The translations under genes were made by a program, and so were the position numbers. From Rhodococcus sp. KBS0724 (lineage in GTDB: Bacteria > Actinomycetota > Actinomycetes > Mycobacteriales > Mycobacteriaceae), in NCBI RefSeq assembly GCF_005938745.2, contig NZ_VCBX02000002.1, positions 426,909-490,908 of the forward strand: a stretch of DNA of 64,000 nt. Reading direction: 5' to 3'. Shown in pieces: positions 54,461 through 63,352 of this stretch (position 1 is the stretch's first letter; each line of letters opens with the position of its first letter). Below the pieces are notes generated by a model, which made no database searches, was not told the origin of the DNA, and saw nothing but the letters and a program-made list of their open reading frames with translations.

Positions 54461-56299
54461 GTGAAGATTGTTTTTCTGCACGGAATCGGTGACGGCGATC
54501 CGAAATCGAGTTGGCTCGACGGTCTCGACCGTGGTCTCGAACAGGCAGGTTTCGGCGCGGTCAATCGGGATACGGTCATCGCACCTCACTACAGCTCGTT
54601 CCTCAAAACAGCTGGCAATGGTGAGAAGTTGCCGCCGGTGACGTACAAGCCACACGACGACTCGGCCAGTCGCCGCAGCTTCGAGCGGCGTCAGGCGAAA
54701 GTCCAGCGGAAGGTGGGTCTCGAAGGTGGGGTTCGCACCTTCGGTTTCAACATTATTCCCGGGCAGGTTCTCGCTCCACTTCAGGAGGCCGCGATTGGAG
54801 CGCTACCACTCTTCGAGCTGCGGCAAGTGCGCAAGTACGTTCGGGAGGAACCCGTCAGGGGAGCGATCCTGCGGCACATTCTCGATCATCTGCCCACCTC
54901 CGGCGAGATCATCCTCATCGGCCACAGCCTGGGCAGCGTCATCGCGATCGACCTACTCGACCACCTTCCTGAAAATGTCCATGTCCGCAGGTTCATCACC
55001 ATCGGTAGCCCGGCGAACGTGCAGGCCGTGCACGATGGCAGTGAGCGACTTCTCAAGAAGTTTCCGTATGGCCGGGTCGACGACTGGTCGAACTTCCTCG
55101 ATGTCCGTGACGTTGTCACCGGCGGCAGGGGGCTGGCGACCACCTTCCCCGGCGCCCAGGATTTTGTCATCGACAATGGGGCATCCCATGCCTCCGGGGC
55201 GTATCTCGGGCATCGCGCCCTCGCCATGCTAGTCGCAGACGTCCTGTATCCCTCGAAGGAAGTAGCAATCCGCACATCGGATATCGCGGTTCGTCTCAAT
55301 GACAACCAGGCCTCGATGTTGTTGATGCTGCACTACGCACACGCGGTCCGCCGCAACGTCAAAGACAACGAGCTGGCCGAACGCTACGGGCATGCCCTCG
55401 ACATCGTCCAGGACAACATCGTCGCTCAAATAGAGCAGGCCGCGTCAGCGGCCGGACAACCCGTCGCCGTCGAACTACAGCAACTGGCCAGCGGTCACCT
55501 CCCGATGATCCCGCATCGATGGGAGATACACGAAGTGGTCGGCGAGTTGGTAGTGCTCGCGCTGACCAACATCATCGATCCATATGAACTCGAAATCGGC
55601 AACGCCCCCCGCGACGCACTCGCCGACATCGCCGTCGAACTCGGATTCGTTCGTCAGCTCGGAAAGACAGTGAGCACCGCCCTCGAAGACGTCCAGAAAT
55701 GCCTGGACAGCCGCGGCGGCGTCCCCTGGGGCCGGGTGATCACAGCCGCAGTCGGCCTCGCCTTGGTGGCGGCAGGACCGGTCGGGCTCGCAATGGCTGC
55801 GCCGGCAACGGCATTCGGAGCTGCTGCAATCACCGGTGGCCTTGCAGCATTCGGGCCTGGCGGGATGGTCGGCGGTCTCGCGATGCTCGGCGGTTTGGCC
55901 TCGACTGGCGCCGCGGTCGCCGCTACAGCGGCCGCAGGTGGCGGCGCCCCCGATCAGCCGATCACAGATTCCACCACGTTGATCCTGCGAGTATCCACCG
56001 AACATGCACACAAAATGCTCGGACTCCCCTACGACGAATCACTGTGGTACCAATTGGCGGATGTCGAGACGAAACTCTCCGCACGGATCAACCGCCTGAC
56101 GGCGTTCAGCGATCCGAAGTCCGGGCAGTTGAGTCAGTTGCAGGCGGCGAAGTCGACAATCACGAAACTGATGGCATTCATGCTCGATCGAGGATTGGCG
56201 CCGCGAGCCATCGAATCAGCGACCGCGGAGAAGGCCCTTGTAGACAAGGAACTGTCCTCGACCGACAAGGAACTGATCGACTTCTCGGCGTTGACTTGA
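54461..56299 (+). CDS. Alpha/beta-hydrolase (lipase-like) with glycine-rich hydrophobic segment
   Basis: A 612-residue protein; the GTG at 54461 has GAGAGGGA upstream. 'KIVFLHGIGDG' is the oxyanion strand-loop and GHSLG (154-158) carries the nucleophile Ser156; 'FLDVRDVVTGG' and 'ASHASGAYLGH' provide Asp and His candidates. The middle is helical, and residues ~425-497 form an extreme Gly/Ala hydrophobic tract (GGLAAFGPGGMVGGLAMLGG) that could enter a membrane, followed by a charged helical tail. No signal peptide is present, so it acts in the cytoplasm or at the inner membrane face. Its position beside a defence island suggests a membrane-damaging effector, but a housekeeping esterase role cannot be excluded. 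Confidence 0.75.
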   Translation: MKIVFLHGIGDGDPKSSWLDGLDRGLEQAGFGAVNRDTVIAPHYSSFLKTAGNGEKLPPVTYKPHDDSASRRSFERRQAKVQRKVGLEGGVRTFGFNIIPGQVLAPLQEAAIGALPLFELRQVRKYVREEPVRGAILRHILDHLPTSGEIILIGHSLGSVIAIDLLDHLPENVHVRRFITIGSPANVQAVHDGSERLLKKFPYGRVDDWSNFLDVRDVVTGGRGLATTFPGAQDFVIDNGASHASGAYLGHRALAMLVADVLYPSKEVAIRTSDIAVRLNDNQASMLLMLHYAHAVRRNVKDNELAERYGHALDIVQDNIVAQIEQAASAAGQPVAVELQQLASGHLPMIPHRWEIHEVVGELVVLALTNIIDPYELEIGNAPRDALADIAVELGFVRQLGKTVSTALEDVQKCLDSRGGVPWGRVITAAVGLALVAAGPVGLAMAAPATAFGAAAITGGLAAFGPGGMVGGLAMLGGLASTGAAVAATAAAGGGAPDQPITDSTTLILRVSTEHAHKMLGLPYDESLWYQLADVETKLSARINRLTAFSDPKSGQLSQLQAAKSTITKLMAFMLDRGLAPRAIESATAEKALVDKELSSTDKELIDFSALT

Positions 56300-56635
56300 A
56301 CCGGTTACTGATCAAGCGGCCTCCAACGCGAGCACCACTTCTCCCACTTCGAGTGCTTTTCTAAATCGGAGGCAGCAACGCAGGCGAGCTGACACTGTCT
56401 TCAGCGGTGATCTCAGTCGGTGGTCCTCTCGGGCGGAGCGGAGAAGATTATCCCGGCTTGCTATTTTAAACGGGACAGTTGTCGGTAACTGTCTCTATCT
56501 GTGGGTTTTAGCGGCGGAGCTGATCGAGTTACGGTCTGGACTGCCGGTAACACCTATTTCACCGTTTTCGCCTTTGTTGCCGCGTATGTCAATGGGGTTA
56601 GGCGGAAATAGTCTTTGAATAGAAGGAGTACGACG
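56300..56635. other. Intergenic region, nothing recognised
   Basis: About 335 bases. There is an AT-rich patch near 56460 and short runs of weak coding potential only. The DUF2510 gene that follows has its own ribosome site (AAGGAG); its promoter presumably lies here. Confidence 0.5.
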
Positions 56636-57250
56636 ATGCCTGAACAACCTGATCACATACCTGCGGGGTGGTATCCAGATCCAGCTGGCGGTCAACGGTA
56701 TTGGGACGGGTCGAAATGGTTGGCCTTGCCGGAACCTGATGCGAACCAGGCGAGTTCTCCACGTAAACGTCCCTCGAAGAAAGTTCTGATCGCCATCGCA
56801 GCGGTCGTTCTCCTGGCTGTCGGCGGTGGAACGACCTGGAAACTATCGCATGACGCGAACGTGAGAGCGGAGCAGGATGCTGCAGCTGCAGCGATCCAAC
56901 TGGCTGCCGACGAAGAAGCCACGCGGCTTGAAGCCGAGCGGGCAGCGAAGGAAAGCAAGGACGCCGGCGAGCGCGCGCGGCGCACATTAGCGGTGGAAAA
57001 TATCGAGAGCAATGTCAAGACGATGGCCGAAGAGCACGTTACGAAAGGGATCATGGACGGCCCGATTATTTCGGTGTCGTGTTCCCCGGTAGGGGGCGGT
57101 TCCACGGATGATCTGACTGAAACCACGACGGTGTTCGACTGCTTTGCAGCCAACGAAGACAACGGTGACGGCACCATGAGCGGGTACAAGTACCACGCGA
57201 CAATGAACTGGAGTTCGGGAGAGTTCACCTACGGTCTCGGTAAACCCTGA
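56636..57250 (+). CDS. DUF2510 membrane protein with coiled coil
   Basis: A 204-residue protein (ATG at 56636, AAGGAG upstream). Residues 8-30 are the DUF2510 motif ('IPAGWYPDPAGGQRYWDGSKW'-type, shortened here), a small domain at the cytoplasmic N-terminus of many actinobacterial membrane proteins. Then come a TM helix ('VLIAIAAVVLLAVGGG'), an Ala/Glu-rich coiled coil (about 85-125) and a small outer domain with two Cys. The role is unknown; DUF2510 is thought to mediate protein contacts at the membrane. Confidence 0.8.
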   Translation: MPEQPDHIPAGWYPDPAGGQRYWDGSKWLALPEPDANQASSPRKRPSKKVLIAIAAVVLLAVGGGTTWKLSHDANVRAEQDAAAAAIQLAADEEATRLEAERAAKESKDAGERARRTLAVENIESNVKTMAEEHVTKGIMDGPIISVSCSPVGGGSTDDLTETTTVFDCFAANEDNGDGTMSGYKYHATMNWSSGEFTYGLGKP

Positions 57251-57287
57251 ATTCTTGCCGCCATGCCGCGATCGCCGGGGCAACCTG

Positions 57288-57590
57288 TTACTTCGGCTTG
57301 TCATTTTCGGTGTGAGTGATCGAATCGGGTTTCGGCGCGATATAGGGCTTCAGCCTATTTGCGCCAGAGTCGAATCCGCGACAGGTGTCCGTCCAATCCG
57401 AGTACGGGGCAACTTCTGTGTGCCAGCAGGACGCCGCGCAGGCGGCGATGCTGTCGCGGCTTTGGGCACGTAGCCAGTCGATCTTTCCAAGGGTCCGGAA
57501 AGCGAGGTCGTAGGCGCTGATGTCGGGTTGGGTCGTCGTGTGGTGCTCGATGTATTCGACGGCAGCGACCAGGCAGCGCGTACACCGCCA
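57288..57590 (-). CDS. Possible small protein of unknown function
   Basis: The minus-strand frame ending at 57288 reads as coherent protein over about 95 codons ('AYDLAFRTLGKIDWLRAQ', 'ACAASCWHTEVAPYSDW'), including three Cys. No clean start is visible (a GTG/CTG near 57570-57590 would be needed), and upstream it runs into the promoter of the divergent gene. The related stretch near 49300 is decayed. So it is either a genuine small gene with a rare start, or a remnant. Confidence 0.35.
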   Translation of the reverse strand, partial: WRCTRCLVAAVEYIEHHTTTQPDISAYDLAFRTLGKIDWLRAQSRDSIAACAASCWHTEVAPYSDWTDTCRGFDSGANRLKPYIAPKPDSITHTENDKPK

Positions 57591-57662
57591 CTGCGACCGT
57601 GGTGATCGTCGATGCCGATAGCAGCGCCTAACGTCCCGAATAGACCGTCCGCGCGGATCGGC

Positions 57663-57684
57663 TAACATTCGGCGGTTATCCGCC
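57663..57684 (+). promoter_or_regulatory. -10-like TAACAT and hairpin, second copy
   Basis: Same module as 49439-49460: TAACAT at 57663-57668, then GGCGG-TTAT-CCGCC at 57671-57684, 18 bases before the ATG. Confidence 0.5.
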
Positions 57685-57702
57685 TCGATATCTGGAGTTG
57701 CC

Positions 57703-58254
57703 ATGAAGCCTGCGATCAGTCGACGCGACATGTACGAGTGGGTCATTCACCACATGACTGACATGGGCTTCGAGAGAGTGAGCACTCGTCGAGGAAAGAC
57801 GGACGACCTCTTCCACATAGACGGTAAGGGAGTCGTTGGTAGAGGAACTGTGCAGACCGATCCTGTCAGTGGCTGGCAGCTTCAGACCGTGTACAAGGAC
57901 GTGTATGTGAAGAAGGCTAAGGATCGATGGATTCACTTCGCCTGGGGTGGCTACACGAAGGAAGCCCAGTCATTTGCTAACGCCACGAACATTGCTTTGT
58001 TCGAGTTCCAGAACGACGGCCCGATCTCACCGGCTTCGAAACGGGCTGCAGCGATGTACCGGCGTAAGCCGTCGGAGCGGTGGAAGACGCAGGCGATCTG
58101 GGCGGTCGTCGTTTTGGCTGCAGTCGCGGCTTTGGTCGGGGTGTTGGTTTTGTTTCCGGCTGTTCGGTGGGTACTCGGGGTAATCGCTGTGGTTCTCGTG
58201 CTTTCCGTGGTCTTCAAGATTCTCGAGCTGACCAATCCGCAACTGTTCAGGTAG
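57703..58254 (+). CDS. Membrane-anchored restriction-nuclease-like protein
   Basis: A 183-residue protein, the intact paralogue of 49479-50879. Residues 1-110 look like an Mrr-type domain ('GKTDDLFHIDGKGVVGRGTV', then 'YTKEAQSFANATNIALFEFQ'), but the catalytic Q-x-K is replaced by 'VQTD' at 50-53, so nuclease activity is doubtful. Two TM helices (131-151, 154-173) end the protein, whereas the paralogue has one TM and a long outside domain. Soluble Mrr-like enzymes are normally cytoplasmic, so a membrane-tethered, perhaps inactive version may be a sensor. A 12-bp hairpin overlaps its stop. Confidence 0.72.
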   Translation: MKPAISRRDMYEWVIHHMTDMGFERVSTRRGKTDDLFHIDGKGVVGRGTVQTDPVSGWQLQTVYKDVYVKKAKDRWIHFAWGGYTKEAQSFANATNIALFEFQNDGPISPASKRAAAMYRRKPSERWKTQAIWAVVVLAAVAALVGVLVLFPAVRWVLGVIAVVLVLSVVFKILELTNPQLFR

Positions 58255-58276
58255 CTCGTGCCAGCTGAACAGTTGC
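58239..58276 (+). terminator. 12-bp perfect inverted repeat overlapping the stop codon
   Basis: GCAACTGTTCAG (58239-58250), a 14-base loop, then CTGAACAGTTGC (58265-58276). It starts in the last codons of the preceding gene, so probably a terminator or 3'-end stabiliser. Confidence 0.6.
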
Positions 58277-58629
58277 GAGTTGATCCTGTCGAACGACAGC
58301 GGTCCGGCCGCAGGTGGCTGGACCGTGAGAGCGAGACTGATGCTGTCACCAGCCGTCGTCGTTCCTCGCTTCCTCATTTACGATTCCCACTCGTTGTTGT
58401 TGGGGAACTGGGCGAGATCACAGGTTCGTGTAGGGGAGTTGTTGTGTTGCGGGCTTGTGAACTGCGGTGATGACATGTCCCTGGGTTTTCGATTCGGGTA
58501 TATGGGTGCCGGCCGGGCCTCTCGCGCTCTGTCGAAAGTTGCAGCAGGAGAGGGACGTCCACGCAAAGTCAGGAACAAGCCTCGCGTTCTAGTGATGTCC
58601 CCGGTCCCTTACACAATGAGTACATCGGC
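58277..58629. other. Intergenic, no gene recognised
   Basis: About 350 bases with several short overlapping frames but no coherent protein. It lies between the terminator of the nuclease-like gene and the recombinase remnant. Confidence 0.45.
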
Positions 58630-58878
58630 GTGGTCTGGTTTCCGTCCGTCAGGAATGGACCGTCGTTCGCATACCCGAAGGGCACTAACTTCAACACCGT
58701 CTCCGACGACGCGATCGAGGCAATGGTCGATCAGCTCAGCAACCGCCCCCTGACGCAGAGTGAAGTGGACTCTATCCGAACTGTTCGGGCCAACGGGGAG
58801 AGCTTGGTCTCGATCTCGCGGAGGTTCGATGTACACCGGATGACGGTGTGTACGCACACGAAGGATTTGCTGGCGTGA
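58630..58878 (+). pseudogene. Serine recombinase C-terminal remnant
   Basis: The last ~45 codons read 'NRPLTQSEVDSIRTVRANG' and 'SLVSISRRFDVHRMTVCTHT', the resolvase/invertase DNA-binding domain. The catalytic domain is absent and the first ~35 codons are not recombinase-like. It is unrelated in detail to the remnant at 11373, so two different recombinases were lost at the two ends of the island. Confidence 0.55.
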
Positions 58879-58970
58879 CCCCGCGAGGCTGTCCGCTATC
58901 CTTTGCCCGAGCCACGAGGGATGTCTCTCATAGACTGGAACCTCACAGCCACATCGGACGAGAGGCAGTC

Positions 58971-59324
58971 GTGAATAACCCCAGTCAGCAGGCGGGCCGG
59001 TCCATCCTGGACGGCGTGCGGGAGTCCCTTCAACAGGAACGGAGTGCTCACGGCGACGACCAGCGCCTGCGGGGCTTCACAAGCGCCGCCGGCATTGCTC
59101 TGCGCCGTATCCAGGAGAAGATCGACGCCTTCAGGGAACAGATGAAGGGATCGGGTCTGACCAAGGCCGAGCAAGTTATCTACGCCCAACTGGAAGAGCT
59201 GAAATCTGAGATCGAAGCGGACTGCGACGGTTACTGGCGAGGCACTGGCGTTGACTGGCGTCCTCGGAAGCCTATTGCCCAGGGAACTGTCAGGCGGACC
59301 GGAGAGCCGCAGTCGTCGAACTGA
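58971..59324 (+). CDS. Small helical protein of unknown function (117 aa)
   Basis: GTG at 58971 with GAGAGG seven bases upstream. The product is highly charged and helical ('RRIQEKIDAFREQMKGSG', 'YAQLEELKSEIEAD'), probably a coiled coil, ending in a Trp-containing basic tail. No family recognised. It lies between the recombinase remnant and the IS3 element. Confidence 0.6.
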   Translation: MNNPSQQAGRSILDGVRESLQQERSAHGDDQRLRGFTSAAGIALRRIQEKIDAFREQMKGSGLTKAEQVIYAQLEELKSEIEADCDGYWRGTGVDWRPRKPIAQGTVRRTGEPQSSN

Positions 59325-59483
59325 ATGCGCTGCCACGCTGGTTGTGCTTCGGTTGCCAGACTGACTGAGGCTCACAGGTGGCGGCCTCGAAGGCGGTACA
59401 GCTGACCTGACTTTTGCCGGGTTCCCCTCACTGTCAGGATTTAGTGAGACACTCGGAGGCAACCGAGATCACTCACTGAGGGC

Positions 59484-59918
59484 ATGAAACGAGCACCACC
59501 GATGACCAGCCCAAACCCCACGACAACACCAGATCCGCCAGTAGATCCCGCACCGAAACCGACCCGCCGAACATTCACCACCGAATACCGCAACAACATC
59601 CTCGACGAATACAACAGCGCCCCACACGGCGAAAAATCCGCAGTCCTACGCCGCGAAGGTTTGTACCAATCCCAACTCCGAGAATGGGCGCAAGCCAGAA
59701 CTACAGCCGCCGGGAAGTCTCGACCGAAAGCTGCGACCAATCCCGACAACGACGCCGCGACACGTAAGGAAATGGCCCGCCTGACGCGCGAAAATGCCCG
59801 TCTGGCAAAGCAATTGACGCAGACGGAGGCCGCGCTCGAGATCATGGGAAAACTTCACGTGCTCTTGGAATCCATCTCCGAGAGCACGGACACACCGCCC
59901 TTACCGAAGACGCCCTGA
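59484..59918 (+). CDS. IS3-family transposase OrfA
   Basis: A 144-residue protein. A Pro-rich start, then the helix-turn-helix of IS3 OrfA ('RRTFTTEYRNNILDEYNSAP', 'REGLYQSQLREWAQAR'), then a leucine-zipper-like coil ('ARLTRENARLAKQLTQTEA'). It binds the inverted repeats and, after a -1 frameshift at GGGAAAA (59846-59852), is fused to OrfB to make the active transposase. Confidence 0.85.
   Translation: MKRAPPMTSPNPTTTPDPPVDPAPKPTRRTFTTEYRNNILDEYNSAPHGEKSAVLRREGLYQSQLREWAQARTTAAGKSRPKAATNPDNDAATRKEMARLTRENARLAKQLTQTEAALEIMGKLHVLLESISESTDTPPLPKTP
59846..59852 (+). promoter_or_regulatory. Programmed -1 frameshift site (G GGA AAA)
   Basis: A heptamer of the X-XXY-YYZ type lies in the correct phase of OrfA (G GGA AAA) 67 bases before its stop, and the -1 frame runs open directly into OrfB. 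This is the standard IS3 mechanism for producing OrfAB. Confidence 0.7.
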
Positions 59919-60917
59919 ACAGCACCTTCAGCGACCTCAGGGCCGCCGAAATCCCCACCAGACGATCCTGCATCCTGATCGGACGAGCCCGCGCCACCCA
60001 CTACCGGCAGCAGCAACCACCCGTCCTGGGCCCCAAGAAACCGAGGACAGTCCCCGACAACGGCCAGGCACTCACCGCGTCCGAGCGCGCTCAGGTTCTA
60101 TCCGTCATCAACAGCGACAAGAACGCTGACCTGGCCATATGCCAGATATGGGCCCGGGAACTCGACGAGGGAAACTACTGGTGTTCGGTGTCGAGCATGT
60201 ATCGCATCGCCGCCGCGGCCGGACAAAACCGTGAACGCCGACGAACAGCGACACATCCACCGAAAGCGATCCCCGAGCTCCTCGCCGACGGACCTTCACA
60301 GGTCTGGACCTGGGATATCACCAAACTCCGCGGGCCCACCAAGGGCGTGTGGTTTCACCTGTACGTACTCATCGACATCTATTCCCGGTACAACCCGTCG
60401 TGGATTGTGGCTGCGCACGAAAGTGCCGAACTGGCAGCCGAATTCATCGAGGAAGCGATCGACCGGAACGGCATCGCCCCACACACCGTCCACGCTGACC
60501 GTGGCACCTCGATGACTTCCGGACTGGTGTCCGAACTTCTCAGCAACCTCGGCATCATCCGGTCACATTCACGACCTCGGGTCTCAAACGATAATCCATT
60601 TTCGGAAGCTCAGTTCAAGACTCTGAAGTATTTGCACGATTTCCCGAAATCGTTTGCATCACTGGAGGATGCACGAGTATTCCTGGAGGGATTCTTCAAC
60701 GAGTACAACCACATTCACCGTCATTCGGGAATTGCCTGGCACACTCCGGCGTCGGTGCACTTCGCCGGCCGCTGACGCGGTCGACGAAGCCCGGCAGATC
60801 ACCTTGAACGAGGCCTACGTCGCGAATCCGGCACGGTTTCACGCCGGCCGTGTCCACCCCGTGATGCCGACCGTATTCTTCATCAACGAACCTGTTGCCG
60901 AATCGCAAATCAACTGA
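59852..60917 (+). pseudogene. IS3-family transposase OrfB (DDE integrase), frameshifted near its end
   Basis: The -1 frame reads continuously from 59852 to 60775. The catalytic core is intact: 'QVWTWDITKL' (first Asp), 'VHADRGTSM' (second Asp) and 'NPFSEAQFKTLKYL' (Glu), then 'EYNHIHRHSGIAWHTPASVH'. At about 60768 it hits a stop. The usual C-terminal tail ('DEARQITLNEAYVANPARFH') lies in the next frame up to 60917, so one inserted base has truncated the last ~45 residues. Confidence 0.8.
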
Positions 60918-61387
60918 ACGTCGCTGTCTCACTTGACTTGACACATAGCGTTCGGCAACGTTCCAGAGAGCACACGGCCAAGAAGCACCTCACCGCGTGT
61001 GAAGTGGTCCCCGGAAGTTGGACTGGCGAAATAGGAGTCTCGGCGGCGAGGGTCTGGGTTCAGTATTGCACCGGGCTCAGGCCCTCGAGATTTGTTGAGA
61101 TGCGTTCGTGGTCGTACTAGTGGATGTACTCGTCCAGCGCCGTAGCCAGCGCATCGATATTGAGATATCGGACGTGGTGAAGACCTCTCATTTGAGGTGG
61201 TCGAAGAAATTCTCGATCACGGTGTTGTCGAAGCAGTTGCCGTCCCTCGACATCGACGGGGTCGCAACGGGATCGGCGATCAGACGCCGTCAGGGCAGGT
61301 GATAGTATTGAAATCTCCTGTCCGAGTGTAATATTGGTATTCTCCCATCACTGAGGGATGCGATCGCGGCGTGCAGGTGACTGTTGG

Positions 61388-61894
61388 TCAGCTGCAGGTT
61401 CGGTGACGTGCGGACCGAGTAGGAGATTGATCTTCTCGGTCGAACAGGTCCATCAGGGGCGAGAGATACAGCTTCTGATTACCGACACAGAATTCGGTTA
61501 CGTCGTTGACCCACTTTTGATTCGGCGCGCTGGCGGAGAAGTTGCGATCGAGCACATTCGGTGCGACCTTGCCGACCTCGGTTCGGTAGGAGTTGCACTT
61601 CTTCTTCTGCCGCACGCGACAGATCAACCCGAGCGCAGGGATGAGTGTGAGCACGGTTTCATTCGTTACCTGCCACCCTGCGTGAACCAGCACAAGGTGG
61701 ATGCGGCGATACCTATAGCGGCCGTGGTTGCTTCTGAACGCCGCTGTGATTGCGGCGTTTAGTTCGGCATGTGGATCGCGATTGCTCAGGAGGGTTTGGT
61801 GATAGAAGAATGTTGACCAGGCAAGCCTGGAAACTTCGAGCAGCATGTCGAGGCGGTGTTGAGCCTTGAGGTAGACCACGGCACGAACCTTCAC
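61388..61894 (-). pseudogene. IS150-like OrfB, truncated
   Basis: Begins 'VVYLKAQHRLDMLLEVSRLA' and continues through 'HGRYRYRRIHLVLVHAGWQV' and 'NQKWVNDVTEFCVGNQKLYL' (first DDE Asp), then loses homology after 'SPLMDLFDRED'. The missing second half survives as broken pieces at about 61290-61040: a 'SRDGNCFDNTVIENFF'-like stretch in one frame and 'LDEYIH' after it in another. Start GTG 61894 overlaps the ancestral OrfA stop. Confidence 0.8.
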
Positions 61895-61910
61895 CGTCGT
61901 TCCGGTGCCC

Positions 61911-62201
61911 TCAAGGCGCGCAGTTTCCCCAGGTATGCGACCTCCGCGTCGCCCGCAATCGCTTGTTCTCCGCTTGCAGTTGCTTCAACTCACTGCGCTC
62001 ACCGGTCTCGGATTCGGCGGGTTCCGGTGTTCGACTTCTCCGTTTAGAACGTAAGCCGTCCTCGCCCTCGTCGCGATGCTTCCGCAACCACACGTCGATC
62101 GCCTTCGGCGAGGACAAACCGAGTTCTTTGGCGAGTTCGATCCTCGTCTCGCCAGCAAGGAAACGCTGCACCACATCAAGTTTCAACTCGAATGTGGGCA
62201 A
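61911..62201 (-). pseudogene. IS150-like OrfA, frameshifted C-terminus
   Basis: Helix-turn-helix start 'ELKLDVVQRFLAGETRIELA' and 'LSSPKAIDVWLRKHRDEGED', then a Glu/Arg-rich coil ('LKQLQAENKRLR'). After this the frame slips: the expected 'EVAYLGKLRALRA' is present in the neighbouring frame, so the tail is lost. Confidence 0.75.
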
Positions 62202-62287
62202 GAACCAGGTTCAACCGTCGTTCACACCAAATCCATGTTCGATCCGGGCACCACTGGCGGGTGGTGTTCGGCCCTTTTGGGCAGTGC

Positions 62288-63352
62288 TCAAACGATTGGT
62301 GGTGGGGGAGCGATGGCGTCGATTAGCACTTGGCGGCTAAATCTCTTTTCTATTCCGGCGGCGATGAATTGGTCACGGGCTCTGAAGATCTCATCCTTCA
62401 TGTTCACGAGTTCCTCGGCAGTCTGGTCGTATGTTGGTGATGTCTCGTCGCGCTCATGCTGTTGTTTGATTTCGCAGAAGTAATCGCCATCGCCGATCGG
62501 TATGTCGTCGCTGGTTGTCTCTCCTTGTGCCTTTCGCCAAAAGGCATTGAGTGCGTCCCAAAGGTTGGTCCACGTGGCCTGCACAACAGGGTTCCGAAAA
62601 GTCTGGTTGGCATAGGCATCAGTGAAGTCACTGATCTTGCGCATGTCACTCTGCTTCCATGACTTTCCCGCGAACCTCCCGATGTAAAGCCAGCCAAGTC
62701 GGCCATGGTCTTCCGGAAGCTCGGTGAGAATCTTGTCGAAGAGTCGTTGGTCATCGGCATCAGGTTTTGCAAGCTGCTCCAGCAGCTCATGCTCTTTCGC
62801 TTCGAGCTCGTGAATTCTGGTGGTTGCTACCCATAGTTGGTCTAAAGCAGCCCGCGCTTTGATTGCGGCTTCGGTTTCAACATTCGCGGAAGCCTCATAG
62901 ACCCGGATGTCGGCTTCACGCTTGACGTCCGCTACCAGACGCTCTCCTTCGCTCTGGACCCAGTCGACGCGCCGGTTCCCCTCTCGTTCAGCTTCCTTAA
63001 CCCGGGAGCAGCCCGCGCTCTCGGCCTGTGTGACTCTCCTGTCAGCGTCCTGTTGCGCGTCGGCTAGGCGTATCGCCACTTCGCTCTTCACTCTCTCCTG
63101 CTTGCGGTGCCAGCTTGTGTAAGTAGCAAGCCACTGCCGGCCTGAAATCCAGCTCACCCACGCGAAACTCCCTAGAATCGCAACGAGCGCGGCCGGATGC
63201 TGTCCGAGTGCTGTCATCGGATGGTCGACAGCAAACTGCCACCATCCAGGTGTGAGAACAGTCACCAAACCGATCAAAGCTCCTGAGATTCGAAAGAAAT
63301 GCTTTAACGTGCGGGCGCTTCGTGGAAGGTTCTGCAGTTGTACCTGATTCAC
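62288..63352 (-). CDS. Two-TM coiled-coil protein of unknown function
   Basis: A 354-residue protein. Two TM helices near the N-terminus ('SGALIGLVTVLTPGWWQFAV', 'ALVAILGSFAWVSWISG'), a long charged coiled coil (about 85-205, 'ADAQQDADRRVTQAESAG', 'ELEAKEHELLEQLAKP'), and a C-terminal globular domain ('GRLGWLYIGRFAGKSWKQSD', 'VVQATWTNLWDALNAFWRK'). A membrane-anchored coil with a soluble head is the layout of several sensor or effector proteins, but I know no family for this head. ATG at 63352; it stands alone between an IS remnant and a GT-rich stretch. Confidence 0.75.
   Translation of the reverse strand: MNQVQLQNLPRSARTLKHFFRISGALIGLVTVLTPGWWQFAVDHPMTALGQHPAALVAILGSFAWVSWISGRQWLATYTSWHRKQERVKSEVAIRLADAQQDADRRVTQAESAGCSRVKEAEREGNRRVDWVQSEGERLVADVKREADIRVYEASANVETEAAIKARAALDQLWVATTRIHELEAKEHELLEQLAKPDADDQRLFDKILTELPEDHGRLGWLYIGRFAGKSWKQSDMRKISDFTDAYANQTFRNPVVQATWTNLWDALNAFWRKAQGETTSDDIPIGDGDYFCEIKQQHERDETSPTYDQTAEELVNMKDEIFRARDQFIAAGIEKRFSRQVLIDAIAPPPPIV

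Larger units (their letters stand above)
59432..60943 (+). mobile_element. IS3-family insertion sequence, orfB frameshifted
   Basis: About 1.5 kb with orfA and orfB in the usual order. The ends show imperfect inverted repeats: TGTCAGGATTTAGTGAGACA at 59432 against the reverse complement of the region ending GACTTGACA at 60943. No clear target duplication. The transposase is broken near its end, so the copy is probably immobile unless supplied in trans. Confidence 0.75.
60998..62226 (-). mobile_element. Decayed IS3-family (IS150-like) insertion sequence
   Basis: Minus-strand element with short matching ends (TGTGAAGTGG... at 60998; reverse complement of TTCACA at 62226) and an IS3-type 'GTCCCCGGAAGTTGGACTGG' end sequence. 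OrfA and the front of OrfB are recognisable; the rest of OrfB is scrambled by an internal deletion, frameshifts and stops. Dead element. Confidence 0.7.

Noticed and set aside
58280..58753. 157-codon frame between the nuclease-like gene and the recombinase remnant
   Set aside because: Irregular composition, overlaps several other frames, no ribosome site or conserved motif.
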